Assembly: GCA_037962975.1 (NCBI GenBank) | Contig: CM075671.1 | Coordinates: 156,539,501-156,603,500, forward strand | Direction of reading: 5' to 3' | Length of the DNA: 64,000 nucleotides | Source of the DNA: Clitoria ternatea | Lineage: Eukaryota; Streptophyta; Magnoliopsida; Fabales; Fabaceae | Part shown: positions 33,629-46,160 of the stretch, one piece after another | Layout: each line of letters begins with the position of its first letter | How positions within the stretch are numbered: position 1 is the first letter of the stretch | Position numbers and translations under genes: made by a program | Notes under the pieces: model-generated | What the model was told of the DNA's origin: nothing | The model's database searches: none | Seen by the model: only the letters and a program-made list of their open reading frames with translations

Positions 33629-35645
33629 TACTCGGAAAACAATTTATTTTTACTCAGCAAACAGTTATTTTCACTAAAAGAACTCCCTTCAGTTTGATGT
33701 AACTCGGCATATAAATTTAATTCACCCAGAAGACCTTTCCCAACCTGATTCCACTCGGAATCAGGATTATCTTACTCGGAATTATTTTACTCGCATGTGT
33801 CTTGTTCAGACAGAACCCTTCTCAACTAAATTTACTCGGTAAACTCATGTTTCAGTCGGAACTTATATTGAATTCACTCAGAAAACTCCTTTGAGACTGA
33901 TGTCTCTCGGAATCGTATTTTATTACACTCAGAAATTCAATTTTTACTCGGTTTCATCAACATCTTTCACTCATGAAATTCTTTCTTACTGATTTCACTC
34001 GGATTGATGCTTATTTTATCCAGAAACTCACTTCAGCCTGAATTTACTCGGTATCTAAACTCATTTCACCCAGAAAATTCATTTTCACTCGGAATCAGAC
34101 CTATTTCAATCGGAAAACAGCTTTCCAGTACAATTTCACTCGGATTTTTAGCCAGATCGCTTGGAGAACCCTTCTCTATATGATTCCACTCGGAATCATA
34201 CTTAATTCACTCGGATTCATCCCTGTTCCACTCGGAAAACTCTGCTTTTAGTGTTTTTCACTTGAATTTTCAATTGGAAACTAATCTTTATTACTTTTTA
34301 AGTTATTGGCAAGTTATAATTATCATTCTTATTCTATTTATTGTCAAACTTAGTATTGTTACCATTATTATTAGTTTTATTATTATTATACATTGTTAAC
34401 ATCCAAATTATATGTAATTACATAAAGGATATATATTGTTTTACTCTTTACGAAAGAATATATATATGATAGATATATTTCAAAAAAAAATTAATAAACG
34501 AATATCTTACAAGGTTTAAATGATTGATGGAATTCAAAGAACTTGAGAATGATATGATGAGACTGGAAACACATAAGATACCCAGGGATCTAATGATAAG
34601 AATAATGCATTTCGCATCATGAAAATATGTTTTGAAGAAGAAAAACTAGAGCATACACCTGGTACGCTGGAGGACATTCACGTTCGATCTCAGTAGAAGA
34701 ATCTTGGGAGTACAACTGGAACGGCAACCCAATGGCATCAGAGTCGCACCTGATAGCCGGGTGAGACGATGCAATTCTAGTGTACTTCGACTAAATGACG
34801 GGATGTATCTATGATCGTGAAGAGCCAAGTCCCAAGATGAAATGATATATATAATGATGAGAACCTGTGAGTTTATTCGTACCATATGATAAAAGAAAGG
34901 GGACTTGGTGAGCTCCGATCGCTCTAGAATGGAAACGTTGTGCCCAAGAAATAACTTAAGCAGGATGGAATCCAAAGAATGAAAGGATGATGATGGATTG
35001 ATTTATTGGGCCCACATGCATCATGAGACTTAACCAAAGATAAATCTTAATAAAACCGAACTCATGCATTCATTACAACATATTTGATTGTTAAAATCGT
35101 GAATATATTATATGTACGATTTATTTCATGGTAATATGCTTGATTGTTATAATTGTGAACATGCTAAATATACGATTATGTGATGACAACATGCTTGATT
35201 GTTATAAATATGCTAAATGTATGATCTATGTGACATTGTATGTTAACTGGATTATGTCCGCACCGGATGAACCAATCAGGGTCTTGGGTTATACTCACCC
35301 TTACTGTTGAACATTTTTCAGAGGAATTAGAAACTCAAGAACCCGAGTGTGAAGATTAGCAATACGCTAAACACATTGAGAACAATCATTAAGGATAGAA
35401 TATTTATAATCAGACACCGGATGACTGTATAATATTTAAGGGTGCCTGCGTGCCCCATTCTGTTAAGAGTACAATTATTTACAGTTTGTGAATGACTATG
35501 TGATATATACAATATTACTTCCGCTGATCTGCCACGTATTTATTTATAAAAAAAAATATTCACTTTTTCTAAAAACTGTTAACACTCTCAGTTAAATGGG
35601 ATGAACCTACAGAAGGATTTGTCTTATCTAACCGAGGGTGTTACA
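33629..35645 (+). repeat. Tekay-2 5' LTR, segment 2 (right of SIRE)
   Basis: This continues the LTR and matches 42644-44660 of the 3' LTR. It holds the rest of the ACTCGGAA motif array (to about 34260), an AT-rich stretch (34260-34500), a divergent version of the conserved chromoviral LTR core (34645-35010) and the terminal part ending GGGTGTTACA. No gene is present. Confidence 0.92.
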
Positions 35646-35649
35646 AAGG

Positions 35650-35661
35650 TGGTATCAGAGC
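35650..35661 (+). other. Tekay-2 primer-binding site (initiator Met tRNA)
   Basis: TGGTATCAGAGC lies four bases after the 5' LTR, the usual PBS of Tekay-type chromoviruses. Confidence 0.93.
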
Positions 35662-35801
35662 ATAGTCGATTCATTAAGCTTGTGGAGTAGACCATTAGGT
35701 TTCCACATACTCTGATAGAAATATTGAACAGTCCATAACACTCCTAAGACTAAATATCCTATGTGGAATGCTCCACATAACGCATACCCTAAATCTATTT
35801 G

Positions 35802-35816
35802 TTGATATTCTTTCAG
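35802..35816 (+). promoter_or_regulatory. Candidate 3' splice site before Tekay-2 gag
   Basis: TTGATATTCTTTCAG is a near-ideal plant acceptor (U-rich tract then CAG), ten bases before the gag ATG at 35827. Together with the donor at 23754 it would create a short gag-pol leader and remove the PBS from the translated RNA while leaving unspliced RNA for reverse transcription. Confidence 0.5.
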
Positions 35817-35826
35817 CAAATTCCTA

Positions 35827-38800
35827 ATGGCACGCCAAAATAACAATCACGTCATGGAGAATCTTCTTACCAGAATTGTGGAGGTAATAGAACGACAAGA
35901 GTTACCTCATGCTTCTGCCAGACAAGGATTAGCTGATTTTCAAAGGAACAATCCTACGCAGTTCAAAGGAGGCTTCAATCCAGAAGGAGCACAACTATGG
36001 ATTGAACACCTTGAAAAGATTTTTGTCGCTATGCGATGTTCTGATGAGGATTGTGTAACCTTTGCTGTCTTCATGCTGGTTGGAGAAGCAGAACACTGGT
36101 GGACTCATGCTAGAGTCAGACTAGCTACTGATGGGCATATCATTACTTGGGGACGATTTAAGACAGAATTTCTCGCTAAATATTTCCCCGAAGACATAAG
36201 GAGGCAAAAGGAACAGGAATTCTTTAATCTGAAACAAGGCAATATGACTGTTGGGGAGTACGCTGCTAAGTTTGATGAACGGGCAAAGTGTTGTCCCTAT
36301 TACACTCACATGGGAGAAGCATCAAGATGCGTAAAGTTTGAAGCAGGATTACGGCAAGAAATTCGTCAAGCCATATGTTGTCAACAAATTACACAATTCA
36401 CTACTTTGGTTGACAGATGCCGCATATTTAAGAACACCTCTAATCTTCGACGACCTGGAACGTCCGGTCATGGCCCCGAGCGACGGATGCCAGACCAACA
36501 ACAAAGAAGGGATTTTCGAGGAGATCGACCATATTCCCGACCACCTTACTCAGCCAACCGAAATCCTCCAAAAGATCAAAGGAACAATCGGAACCTGAAA
36601 TGTTATATTTGCGGAGGACCACATATGGCAGTAAATTGTGGAGCCTGTACAATTTGTGGACAGACTGGACATCGTGATGCTGACTGTTGGTTTAAAAATA
36701 CTAACAACCAGCAACAGGTGACTCAAAGACAGGTAGTGCGACCAACAGGCCAAGGGAATAGAGGACCTGCTACAAATACCCCTGCAAATAATGCCCCAAG
36801 AGTACAGAATGTTCCCCGCAACAACAACTTCAGACAGAACAATAATCCTGGGAGGCCTAGAAACAACTCAACCGGAAGGCCAGGGGGAAATGCCAGAGTT
36901 TTTACCATGAATGGTGCAGAAGTATCACAAGAGAACGATCTTGTGCAAGGTACATGCTTTATAGGAAGTACTCTATTAAATGTATTATATGATTCTGGAG
37001 CCACTCATTCTTTCATATCTGAGAATTGTGTAAAACATTTAAAGCTTCCTACCACCTCTCTGCCCTATCAAATGATTGTCACAACTGCCGCCAATAAGCC
37101 CATTTGCTCTACTCGCATATGTCTAGAATGTCCTCTTAACATCGAAGGGAAAGCTTATCAGGTAGATCTGATATGTTTACCTTTGATTGATCTAAACATT
37201 GTTCTAGGGATGAATTGGCTTGCTGCCAACCATATTCTTATTGACTGTCATGATAGATCCATCTCTCACGGGTCTACTACATCTGAATGTGATCAAGTCA
37301 CAGATTCTTGCCTTGTTAGCTCAAAAAAGGTAATCTCAAAAGAAGTCCAACTATACATGATCCTTACTGAAACTGAGACTAAGGCCACTTCTCAACTTGA
37401 ACAGATTCCTGTTGTTCAAGAATTTCCAGAAGTATTCCCTGAGGACATAGGAGAACTACCTCCAGAGCGAGAAGTCGAATTCAGCATTGATATTATATCG
37501 GGCGTGGGACCAATCTCTATTGCTCCTTATCGGATGTCACCCAAGGAACTCAGTGAACTCAAAGAGTAATTAGAAGAACTTCTAGAGAAAGGAATGATTA
37601 GACCCAGTGTCTCACCTTGGGGAGCACCAGTTCTTCTAGTGAAAAAGAAGGATGGCAGTATGCGGTTATGTGTTGACTATCGGCAGTTGAATAAAGCTAC
37701 GATCAAGAACCGTTACCCTCTTCCAAGGATTGATGATTTGATGGATCAATTACGAGGAGCCACTATCTTCTCGAAGATTGATCTGCAATCAGGCTATCAT
37801 CAAATCAGAGTGAAGAAAGAGGATGTACCCAAAACAGCATTCAGAACACGATATGGACACTATGAGTATCTTGTTATGCCCTTTGGAGTTACAAATGCAC
37901 CTGCAGTCTTTATGGGATACATGAATCAAATCTTCCATGAGTACTTGGACAAATTTGTGGTTGTATTCATTGATGACATCCTCATCTACTCTAAGAGCCA
38001 TGAGGAACACGAGGAGCATCTTCGAATTGTTCTAAACACTTTGCGTGCAAGGCAATTGTACGCCAAATTTTCAAAATGCAAATTCTGGTTGACAGAAGTG
38101 AAATTCTTAGGACATGTCATCTCTAAGGAAGGAATTATTGTGGATCCTACAAAGGTAAAAGCTGTACTAAATTGGGAACAACCTAAGAATATGACGGAAA
38201 TCCGCAGTTTCCTTGGACTGGCTGGATATTATCGTCGATTCATCGAGAATTTCTCTCGAATTGCAGCACCTTTAACTAAGCTGACTCGTAAAGATCAACC
38301 ATTCGAATGGACTGACAAATACGAAAGCAGTTTTACGGAGTTACGCCAACGACTCACTAGTGCACCTGTCTTGATTTTGCCAGATCCTGCCAAGCCATAT
38401 GAAGTGTATTGTGATGCGTCAAAACAAGGACTAGGATGTGTCCTAATGCAAGAAAGAAAAGTTGTTGCTTATGCTTCAAGACAGCTAAGAACGCATGAAG
38501 TTAATTATCCCACACATGACTTAGAATTAGCTGCAGTTGTGTTTGCCTTGAAAATCTGGAGACACTACTTGTATGGTACATACTTCGAAGTCTTCAGTGA
38601 TCATAAGAGCTTGAAATATCTATTCGACCAGAAGGAGTTGAATATGCGACAACGTAGGTGGATGAAATTTATCAAAGATTATGATTTTGAACTCCGATAT
38701 CATCCTGGGAAAGCTAATGTTGTGGCTGATGCGCTCAGTAGAAAGGCCCTACGTCTATCATATATGATGACAAAGGAGTTAGAACTGATTGAACAGTTTC

Positions 38801-40293
38801 GCGATTTGAACCTAGCAGTAACACCAAAAAGGGGAAGCCTTATGGTTAGAATGCTAAGGATTTCCAATGATTTCTTGGAACAAATCAAAGAAGCTCAAGC
38901 CAATGACCAGGAATTACAAGATCTAGCAGAAAAGACAAAAGAAGGAGTCTCAGAGTTTAGTAAAGATGAAAATGGGGTGATCAGGTATCAACAGAGACTC
39001 TGTATTCCAGTCAACGCAGATCTTAAGAGATCTATCCTGGATGAAGCACCCAAAAGTAAGTACAGTATCCACCCAGGATCAACCAAGATGTACCAGGACT
39101 TGAAGAAATTATTCTGGTGGCAAGGAATGAAAAAGGATATCACAGAATACGTAACAGCTTGTCTGATGTGTCAGAAGGTAAAGGCAGAACAACAACGACC
39201 AAGTGGGACCCTTCGTCCTTTGGATATTCCAGAATGGAAATGGGATGAGATTGCTATGGACTTCGTGAGTGGATTTCCCAGAACATCAGCTGGATGTGAT
39301 GCTATTTGGGTAATCGTGGATCGATTAACAAAGACCGCTCACTTCATTCCTGTCAATATGAAGTATTCCCTAGAGAAACTTACCCAGATCTATATCAAGG
39401 AAATTGTACGATTACATGGAACACCCACTGCGATTGTGTCTGATCGAGATCCTCATTTCACATCACAGTTTTGGAAGAGCCTGCAACAAGCTCTAGGAAC
39501 TCGTCTGAAGTTAAGTTCCGCATATCATCCACAGACAGACGGACAATCGGAAAGGACGATCAAGACTCTTGAAGATCTGTTACGTCTTTGTGTCTTGGAA
39601 CATGGTGGAAATTGGCAAGAATATCTTTCACTTATTGAGTTCACTTACAACAACAGCTATCATGCAAGCATCAGAATGGCCCCTTATGAAGCTTTGTATG
39701 GAAGAAAGTGCCATACACCTTTATGTTGGTATGAAACTGGTGAAAAGACAATAATTGGACCAGAGCTTGTTCAGAAGACAACAGAACAAGTTCAGAGGAT
39801 TCAAATGGCAATGAAGGCTTCGCAAGATAGACAAAAGAGTTACTATGACAAACGTCGGAAGTCATTAGAATTTGAAGAAGGTGACCATGTATTTCTCAAA
39901 GTTACTCCTACCACTGGAGTAGGAAGAGCTTTGAAGGCCAAGAAGTTAAGCCCTAGATACGTAGGACCCTATCAAATTCTACAAAAGATAGGAACTCATG
40001 CGTACCGCATTGCTCTGCCACCTGAGCTGACAAACCTTCACAATGTCTTTCATGTCTCTCAACTCCGCAAATATGTACCAAGCCCTGATCATGTTCTAAG
40101 TCCCGATCAATTTGTTCTGAAAGAAAACCTTACTTTTGAAGCACCGCCAGTGAGGATTGCTGACCGACGTCTCAAACAGCTAAGAGGCAAGGAAATCCCT
40201 TTGGTCAAGGTAGTTTGGAGTCAGACAGATGATGGGGATGCTACTTGGGAAATTGAAGAGAAAATGAGAGAATTGTACCCTCAATTGTTTTAA
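35827..40293 (+). pseudogene. gag-pol: Tekay-2 gag-pol polyprotein with chromodomain, one in-frame stop
   Basis: One frame of about 1488 codons encodes gag, protease, reverse transcriptase, RNase H, integrase and chromodomain in Ty3-gypsy order. Gag domain at residues 45-200; two zinc knuckles (C259-C271 and C274-C287); protease D389-S-G. A TAA at 37567-37569 interrupts the frame between protease and reverse transcriptase where Gln is usual (CAA to TAA likely). Numbering after it from the ATG at 37594: reverse transcriptase D63 and F-I-D-D at 125-128, RNase H D273, E310, D335 and D378, integrase triad D555, D616 and E652. The usual first His of the integrase HHCC is Pro at 485 (D-E-A-P-K). 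The last 35 residues form the chromodomain, ending L-Y-P-Q-L-F. Full proteins could be made only by readthrough. Confidence 0.93.
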
Positions 40294-40318
40294 CTTTAAA
40301 TTTCGGGACGAAATTTCT

Positions 40319-40333
40319 AAAAGGAGGGGAGAA
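40319..40333 (+). other. Tekay-2 polypurine tract
   Basis: AAAAGGAGGGGAGAA directly precedes the 3' LTR and follows ttcgggacgaaatttct, a context that recurs in D (63052-63070) and in part in X (10624-10638). It primes plus-strand DNA synthesis. Confidence 0.9.
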
Positions 40334-43300
40334 TGTAACATCCCTATTTTTAGAAACAATTTCATCCTTGTAATTTTTGAATTATGGAAGGTTTGAAAGA
40401 AGAATAAGTCAATATATATATACCCTGTTGATGGTCTGTGGTATCTCATAAGTATCATTTTGCGCATAACAATGTAAATTATAAGGATCATTAGCTAAAT
40501 TAAGCAAAAACCGAGTGAAAAGAGCTCTGTTCCGAGTAACAGAGAGGAATTCCGAGTGAATAATTAGAAATTCCGAGTGAAGGATGGAATTCTGAGTCAG
40601 TGTCATGTTTTCTGAGTAAAACATGACTGAGGGGACTATCACCGAGTGGAATCCTGACCTGAGATGCAATTCTGAGTGAAGTGTGTTCAAGAGAACACCT
40701 TCTGGATGAAATTCCAAGTCAAAACACCCTGGAATGACTCGTTTCCGAGTCAAACCTTGCCAAGTACTTCTTTTCCGAAGAAAACTACTCTGATTGAAGT
40801 ATTCCGAGTGAAAGAAAGCTTAAATACTCATGTTTATGTTGATTTGATGCTTCTTACCGAGTGGAACATATTATGGAATTATTTCGAATGGTTTCGTAAG
40901 TGTATGAATAGTAAACCGAGTGGAAGAAAGTGGAAGAAGCTATTCCGAGAGAAAAATAGTGAGGCTGAACCATTTCCGAGTAAGTCTATAGGTATGACTC
41001 CTCTTCTGAGTAAGTTCAAGTGAAGAGAATCCGAATGAGGCAAGAAGTATTCCGAGTGAAGATTGGCTGATTCGCTCAAGCGAATCGGGTTTTGCTCAAG
41101 CGATCTGATGTCATTAACCACCCGATGTCTTCTATGTCACTTACATCACACCACACCGAATGAGCATATGTGCACACCGGATGGCTACTGGATCCATTCT
41201 TAAATTAGGAGTTCACACCGGACAGCTCTGAGCCGGTGTTCATCACAACACCGCCCTCTTTCCACAGACGGTGTCCTTAACTCCTTCACACACACCGTCC
41301 TTCCCTACTTCACACTCAACACCGCCTTCTTGCATGGACGTTGTCCCTCAAATCACTACACACCGCCTGTCACTACACACCGCCCATAACTACACTCCGC
41401 CTCACATTTCACTCTGCCCTTACTCAATACCGCCTCATCTAATACCGCCCTCATATTGCCCTCCGCCTTCACACTGTACTCTGCCCTCACTCAATACCGC
41501 CTCATCTAATACCGCCCTCACATTGCACTCCGCCCTCACACTGCACTCCGCCCTCACAAACCCAATACCGCCCTCATGCATGCAATACCGATCTCCTTAA
41601 ATCCTCCAAACACCTTTTAATTCCACTTCAGATAGTGGTCAGCCCACTTAATCATATAAAACCAAGAATGATTGGCACAACGAACCAATCAAAGGAGAAA
41701 GTTGCCTCCATTACAATAACTTTATATATTTTATTCCAATCAAATGCAAAGCTGACTGTGAAAGGAGCCAAAAGGCTCCATTATTCCACCTAATTCTCCA
41801 ACCGATGTTTCCACTTAGTTTCCCACTAACTCTCATTATTTAGCCCAGTACTATGTCTCTAAAGAACACACACACACACGAAACATAACCACAGACATAC
41901 TTCTGTCATTCTTTCCTCTTCCTGCAAGCTCTCTCTCTCAATTTCTCTCCTCTCTCACTCGGATTTGAAGCAGGACAGTGAGGGGAACCTCTTTCTTTCC
42001 ATCCAGGAACTTCATTGAGGTAAGGGGGTATATTCTTGGGTGCTCTGTGGGAAAGCCGAGTGGAGGACAGATTCAATGTTATGTGAATTACATGCTTTGA
42101 TTATATACACATATATATCTGTTACTAAATGCTTATAATCAGTTTAGAGTTGTTTGATTAAATGTTATGGTTATTGTTTTATATTGAATATATGTGAAAC
42201 TAAATTGATAAAAACACATGCTGATTGTTGGACTGTGAAAATATTAAGGAACCTGGGTGTTTATGTGAGTTCCAGCAAGGATTTATAAAATAGAAGTCGG
42301 ATTCAGTGAGTAATAAGCTCGGATTTTATGAAAAACCGACCTGAGTATTCGGATAGAACATTTTACTCGGAAAATACATTATTTTCACTCAGAAAGTTAC
42401 TTTCACCCTAATTTTACTCGGTATTTTATTTTATTCCACTCAGAACAATGTTTCATCATTATGTTTCACTCGGAAGACACTTCTGAGACTGATTGTACTC
42501 GAAAAACATCCTATTTCTCTCGGACAGCTTAGCTTCATTCATGAAACCCTCTCCCAGTGATTTACCTCGGTAAACAACCTTATTTCACCCAGAGAATATT
42601 TCCTTATTTATTTTTACTCGGACAATACCTTCTCAGCTTCAATTTACTCGGAAAACAATTTATTTTTACTCAGCAAACAGTTATTTTCACTAAAAGAACT
42701 CCCTTCAGTTTGATGTAACTCGGCATATAAATTTAATTCACCCAGAAGACCTTTCCCAACCTGATTCCACTCGGAATCAGGATTATCTTACTCGGAATTA
42801 TTTTACTCGCATGTGTCTTGTTCAGACAGAACCCTTCTCAACTAAATTTACTCGGTAAACTCATGTTTCAGTCGGAACTTATATTGAATTCACTTAGAAA
42901 ACTCCTTTGAGACTGATGTCTCTCGGAATCGTATTTTATTACACTCAGAAATTCAATTTTTACTCGGTTTCATCAACATATTTCACTCATGAAATTCTTT
43001 CTTACTGATTTCACTCGGATTGATGCTTATTTTATCCAGAAACTCACTTCAGCCTGAATTTACTCGGTATCTAAACTCATTTCACCCAGAAAATTCATTT
43101 TCACTCGGAATCAGACCTGTTTCAATCGGAAAACAGCTTTCCAGTACAATTTCACTCGGATTTTTAGCCAGATCGCTTGGAGAACCCTTCTCTATATGAT
43201 TCCACTCGGAATCATACTTAATTCACTCGGATTCATCCCTGTTCCACTCGGAAAACTCTGCTTTTAGTGTTTTTCACTTGAATTTTCAATTGGAAACTAA

Positions 43301-44660
43301 TCTTTATTACTTTTTAAGTTATTGGCAAGTTATAATTATCATTCTTATTCTATTTATTGTCAAACTTAGTATTGTTACCATTATTATTAGTTTTATTATT
43401 ATTATACATTGTTAACATCCAAATTATGCGTAATTACATAAAGGATATATATTGTTTTACTCTTTACGAAAGAATATATATATGATAGATATATTTCAAA
43501 AAAAAATTAATAAACGAATATCTTACAAGGTTTAAATGATTGATGGAATTCAAAGAACTTGAGAATGATATGATGAGACTGGAAACACATAAGATACCCA
43601 GGGATCTAATGATAAGAATAATGCATTTCACATCATGAAAATATGTTTTGAAGAAGAAAAACTAGAGCATACACCTGGTACGCTAGAGGACATTCACGTT
43701 CGATCTCAGTAGAAGAATCTTGGGAGTACAACTAGAACGGCAACCCAATGGCATCAGAGTCGCGCCTGATAGCCGGGTGAGACGATGCAATTCTAGTGTA
43801 CTTCGACTAAATGACGGGATGTATCTATGATCGTGAAGAGCCAAGTCCCAAGATGAAATGATATATATAATGATGAGAACCTGTGAGTTCATTCGTACCA
43901 TATGATAAAAGAAAGGGGACTTGGTGAGCTCCGATCGCTCTAGAATGGAAACGTTGTGCCCAAAAAATAACTTGAGCAGGATGGAATCCAAAGAATGAAA
44001 GGATGATGATGGATTGATTTATTGGGCCCACATGCATCAGGAGACTTAACCAAAGATAAATCTTAATAAAACCAAACTCATGCATTCATTACAGCATATT
44101 TGATTGTTAAAATCGTGAATATATTATATGTACGATTTATTTCATGGTAATATGCTTGATTGTTATAATTGTGAACATGCTAAATATACGATTATGTGAT
44201 GACAACATGCTTGATTGTTATAAATATGCTAAATGTATGATCTATGTGACATTGTATGTTAACTGGATTATGTCCGCACCGGATAAACCAATCAGGGTCT
44301 TGGGTTATACTCACCCTTACTGTTGAACATTTTTCAGAGGAATTAGAAACTCAAGAACCCGAGTGTGAAGATCAGCAATACGCTGAACACATTGAGAACA
44401 ATCATTAAGGATAGAATATTTATAATCAGACACCGAATGACTGTATAATATTTAAGGGTACCTGCGTGCCCCATTCTGTTAAGAGTACAATTATTTACAG
44501 TTTGTGAATGACTATGTGATATATACAATATTACTTCCGCTGATCTGCCACGTATTTATTTATAAAAAAAAATATTCACTTTTCTAAAAGCTGTTAACAC
44601 TCTCAGTTAAATGGGATGAACCTACAGAAGGATTTGTCTTATCTAACCGAGGGTGTTACA
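40334..44660 (+). repeat. Tekay-2 3' LTR, uninterrupted
   Basis: At 4327 bp this is the intact reference copy of the Tekay-2 LTR, TGTAACATCCC...GGGTGTTACA. It shows the empty site of the SIRE insertion near 42644 and carries in order the TTCCGAGT array, CGCTCAAGCG motifs (41068-41105), CCGCC minisatellite (41300-41590), TATA box (about 41655), donor (about 42018-42023), ACTCGGAA array and core (43670-44060). Repeated short open frames match those of the 5' LTR and are not genes. Confidence 0.95.
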
Positions 44661-44665
44661 CAGCG

Positions 44666-44867
44666 TGCCTCTTTACTTTCAATATGTACAGTTAATATTG
44701 CGATCATGTATTGTATATGACTATGTTGTATATAAGGTGTATCTATTCAACCAAGTTTCTGGTACAAAAAGAAAAAAAACTTCCACATTTTTCTAAAACT
44801 CGTAACCTCTCAATTGACCGGGATAATCTAGTGGAAGAGATTATCCTAGTTAACCGAGGGTGTTATA
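44666..44867 (+). mobile_element. Solo LTR-B, segment 2 (right end)
   Basis: LTR-B resumes after the right cagcg TSD of Tekay-2 and ends GGGTGTTATA at 44867, followed by the TSD atgag (44868-44872). The terminal dinucleotide is TA instead of CA, a single C to T change after insertion. Confidence 0.85.
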
Positions 44868-44872
44868 ATGAG

Positions 44873-46160
44873 TATGTGTGATGAAATGTATGATAAGTAT
44901 GGTATGATGACATGTGTATGGACTATGATATTGTACTTGTATGATGCATTGAGTAAGTATGTTGAAATAAACAAGAAAAGAATGAATGAAGAAGTATATC
45001 GGTAGGGATCCTGAGATGCATGAATTATGAAAATGATGTGACAAAACTAAATCGGATCCGATATGATGATGGGCGTTGTAGCGCCAATGTACCCATGATT
45101 TCTGGAAAATATGAGATCTCGTTTTATTTCTAAGTATCGGGTGAGACTGTTATGAATTGAGGAATTTTCAGAAAGAAAGGAAAAGAATTTATTAAAATTT
45201 AACGAGAAGAAAGAAGCCCAACGTTAGAAATGATGGAGTCATTGGAAGGACCCTACCGATGACTAGTGAAAAGAAATTGTGTGTTGTGTGCGTCATACAT
45301 AGAGAATAAGAGTGATGGACGAGAAATTTCCTAGAGCATAATAATGAGGGGTATATTGAAGAAATAACCGCACCTCGACCCCCGAAGGTAGTCTAGGGAG
45401 TATACCGGAGGTGGACCTCCAATGGCTCGGATTCGCGCCCAAAGCCAGACAGCCCGTGGTAAACTCTGATATACTTTGATAAGAGACGGGAGTTTCTATG
45501 GCCGTTGAGTGCCTGTTCTGATGAGATGTATGATTGTCCATTGTGATGATAGGACTGCAGGTCCTTACCTATTTGTGAAAACTAGAATGAGGAGAGCTTC
45601 ATTTGCTCTAGTGGGCAGGACGGATAAGGCGGGATCGGTACTGATTTAGATTGAGAAGGAAAAGATGGGCCTACATGCATTATGATGACTAATAAAAGAT
45701 TGGAAATAACAAAATGAACTCATGCATTGCATCATTATACTGAGATTGTGATTGCTCATTATTGAGTATGATTGTATAGATCTTAGTGATCCTGAGAGGT
45801 GAATGGGAAAATGGGAATGGTCAACTAAGATCAAGAGTGGTAAGATATTTTAGAATGTATCTTAGGGACCCCACGGATAGTAGGAGGGACTCAATCCTGG
45901 ATTATTTGTATTGTGTGTGGGATGGGTGTTGATGAGATACCTTCCCGATTGTTGTGGAGGTGGAGACTCACCCTTACGCTAAATTTTTCCTGACATCGTG
46001 GGGATGGAGACAGACTTCGCATCAAGGAGCAGCTAGACTCTTCTTAGACCGTGGATGAATAGAATAGGTTAACTTATATATTCATTCATGGGAACCTACG
46101 TGCCCCTTTTACTTTCAGTATGTACAGTTACTATTACGACCATGTATTACATATGACTAT
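44873..46160 (+). mobile_element. Element X 3' LTR, segment 2
   Basis: This continues 15833 after removal of LTR-B and contains the best-preserved copy of the X/B/C core (45255-46060), matching 964-1657. The bases 46156-46160 (actat) are the left TSD of the Athila element. Minus-strand open frames at 45293-45541 and 45646-45834 recur at the same core positions in other copies but have no known product. Confidence 0.82.

Larger units (their letters stand above)
22048..44660 (+). mobile_element. Tekay-2: near-intact Tekay-like chromovirus (Ty3-gypsy)
   Basis: LTRs run TGTAACATCCC...GGGTGTTACA (5' 22048-35645 with the SIRE element inside; 3' 40334-44660). A perfect TSD, cagcg, lies at 22043-22047 and 44661-44665. 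It has an initiator Met PBS (35650-35661), one gag-pol frame with a chromodomain (35827-40293) and a PPT (40319-40333). Without the 9.2-kb SIRE insertion it is about 13.4 kb. The two LTRs are very similar by eye; visible differences include a longer TA run at 22121-22141 and a 15-bp duplication (gaggtatcttctgagt region, 22727-22742) in the 5' copy. Confidence 0.95.
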
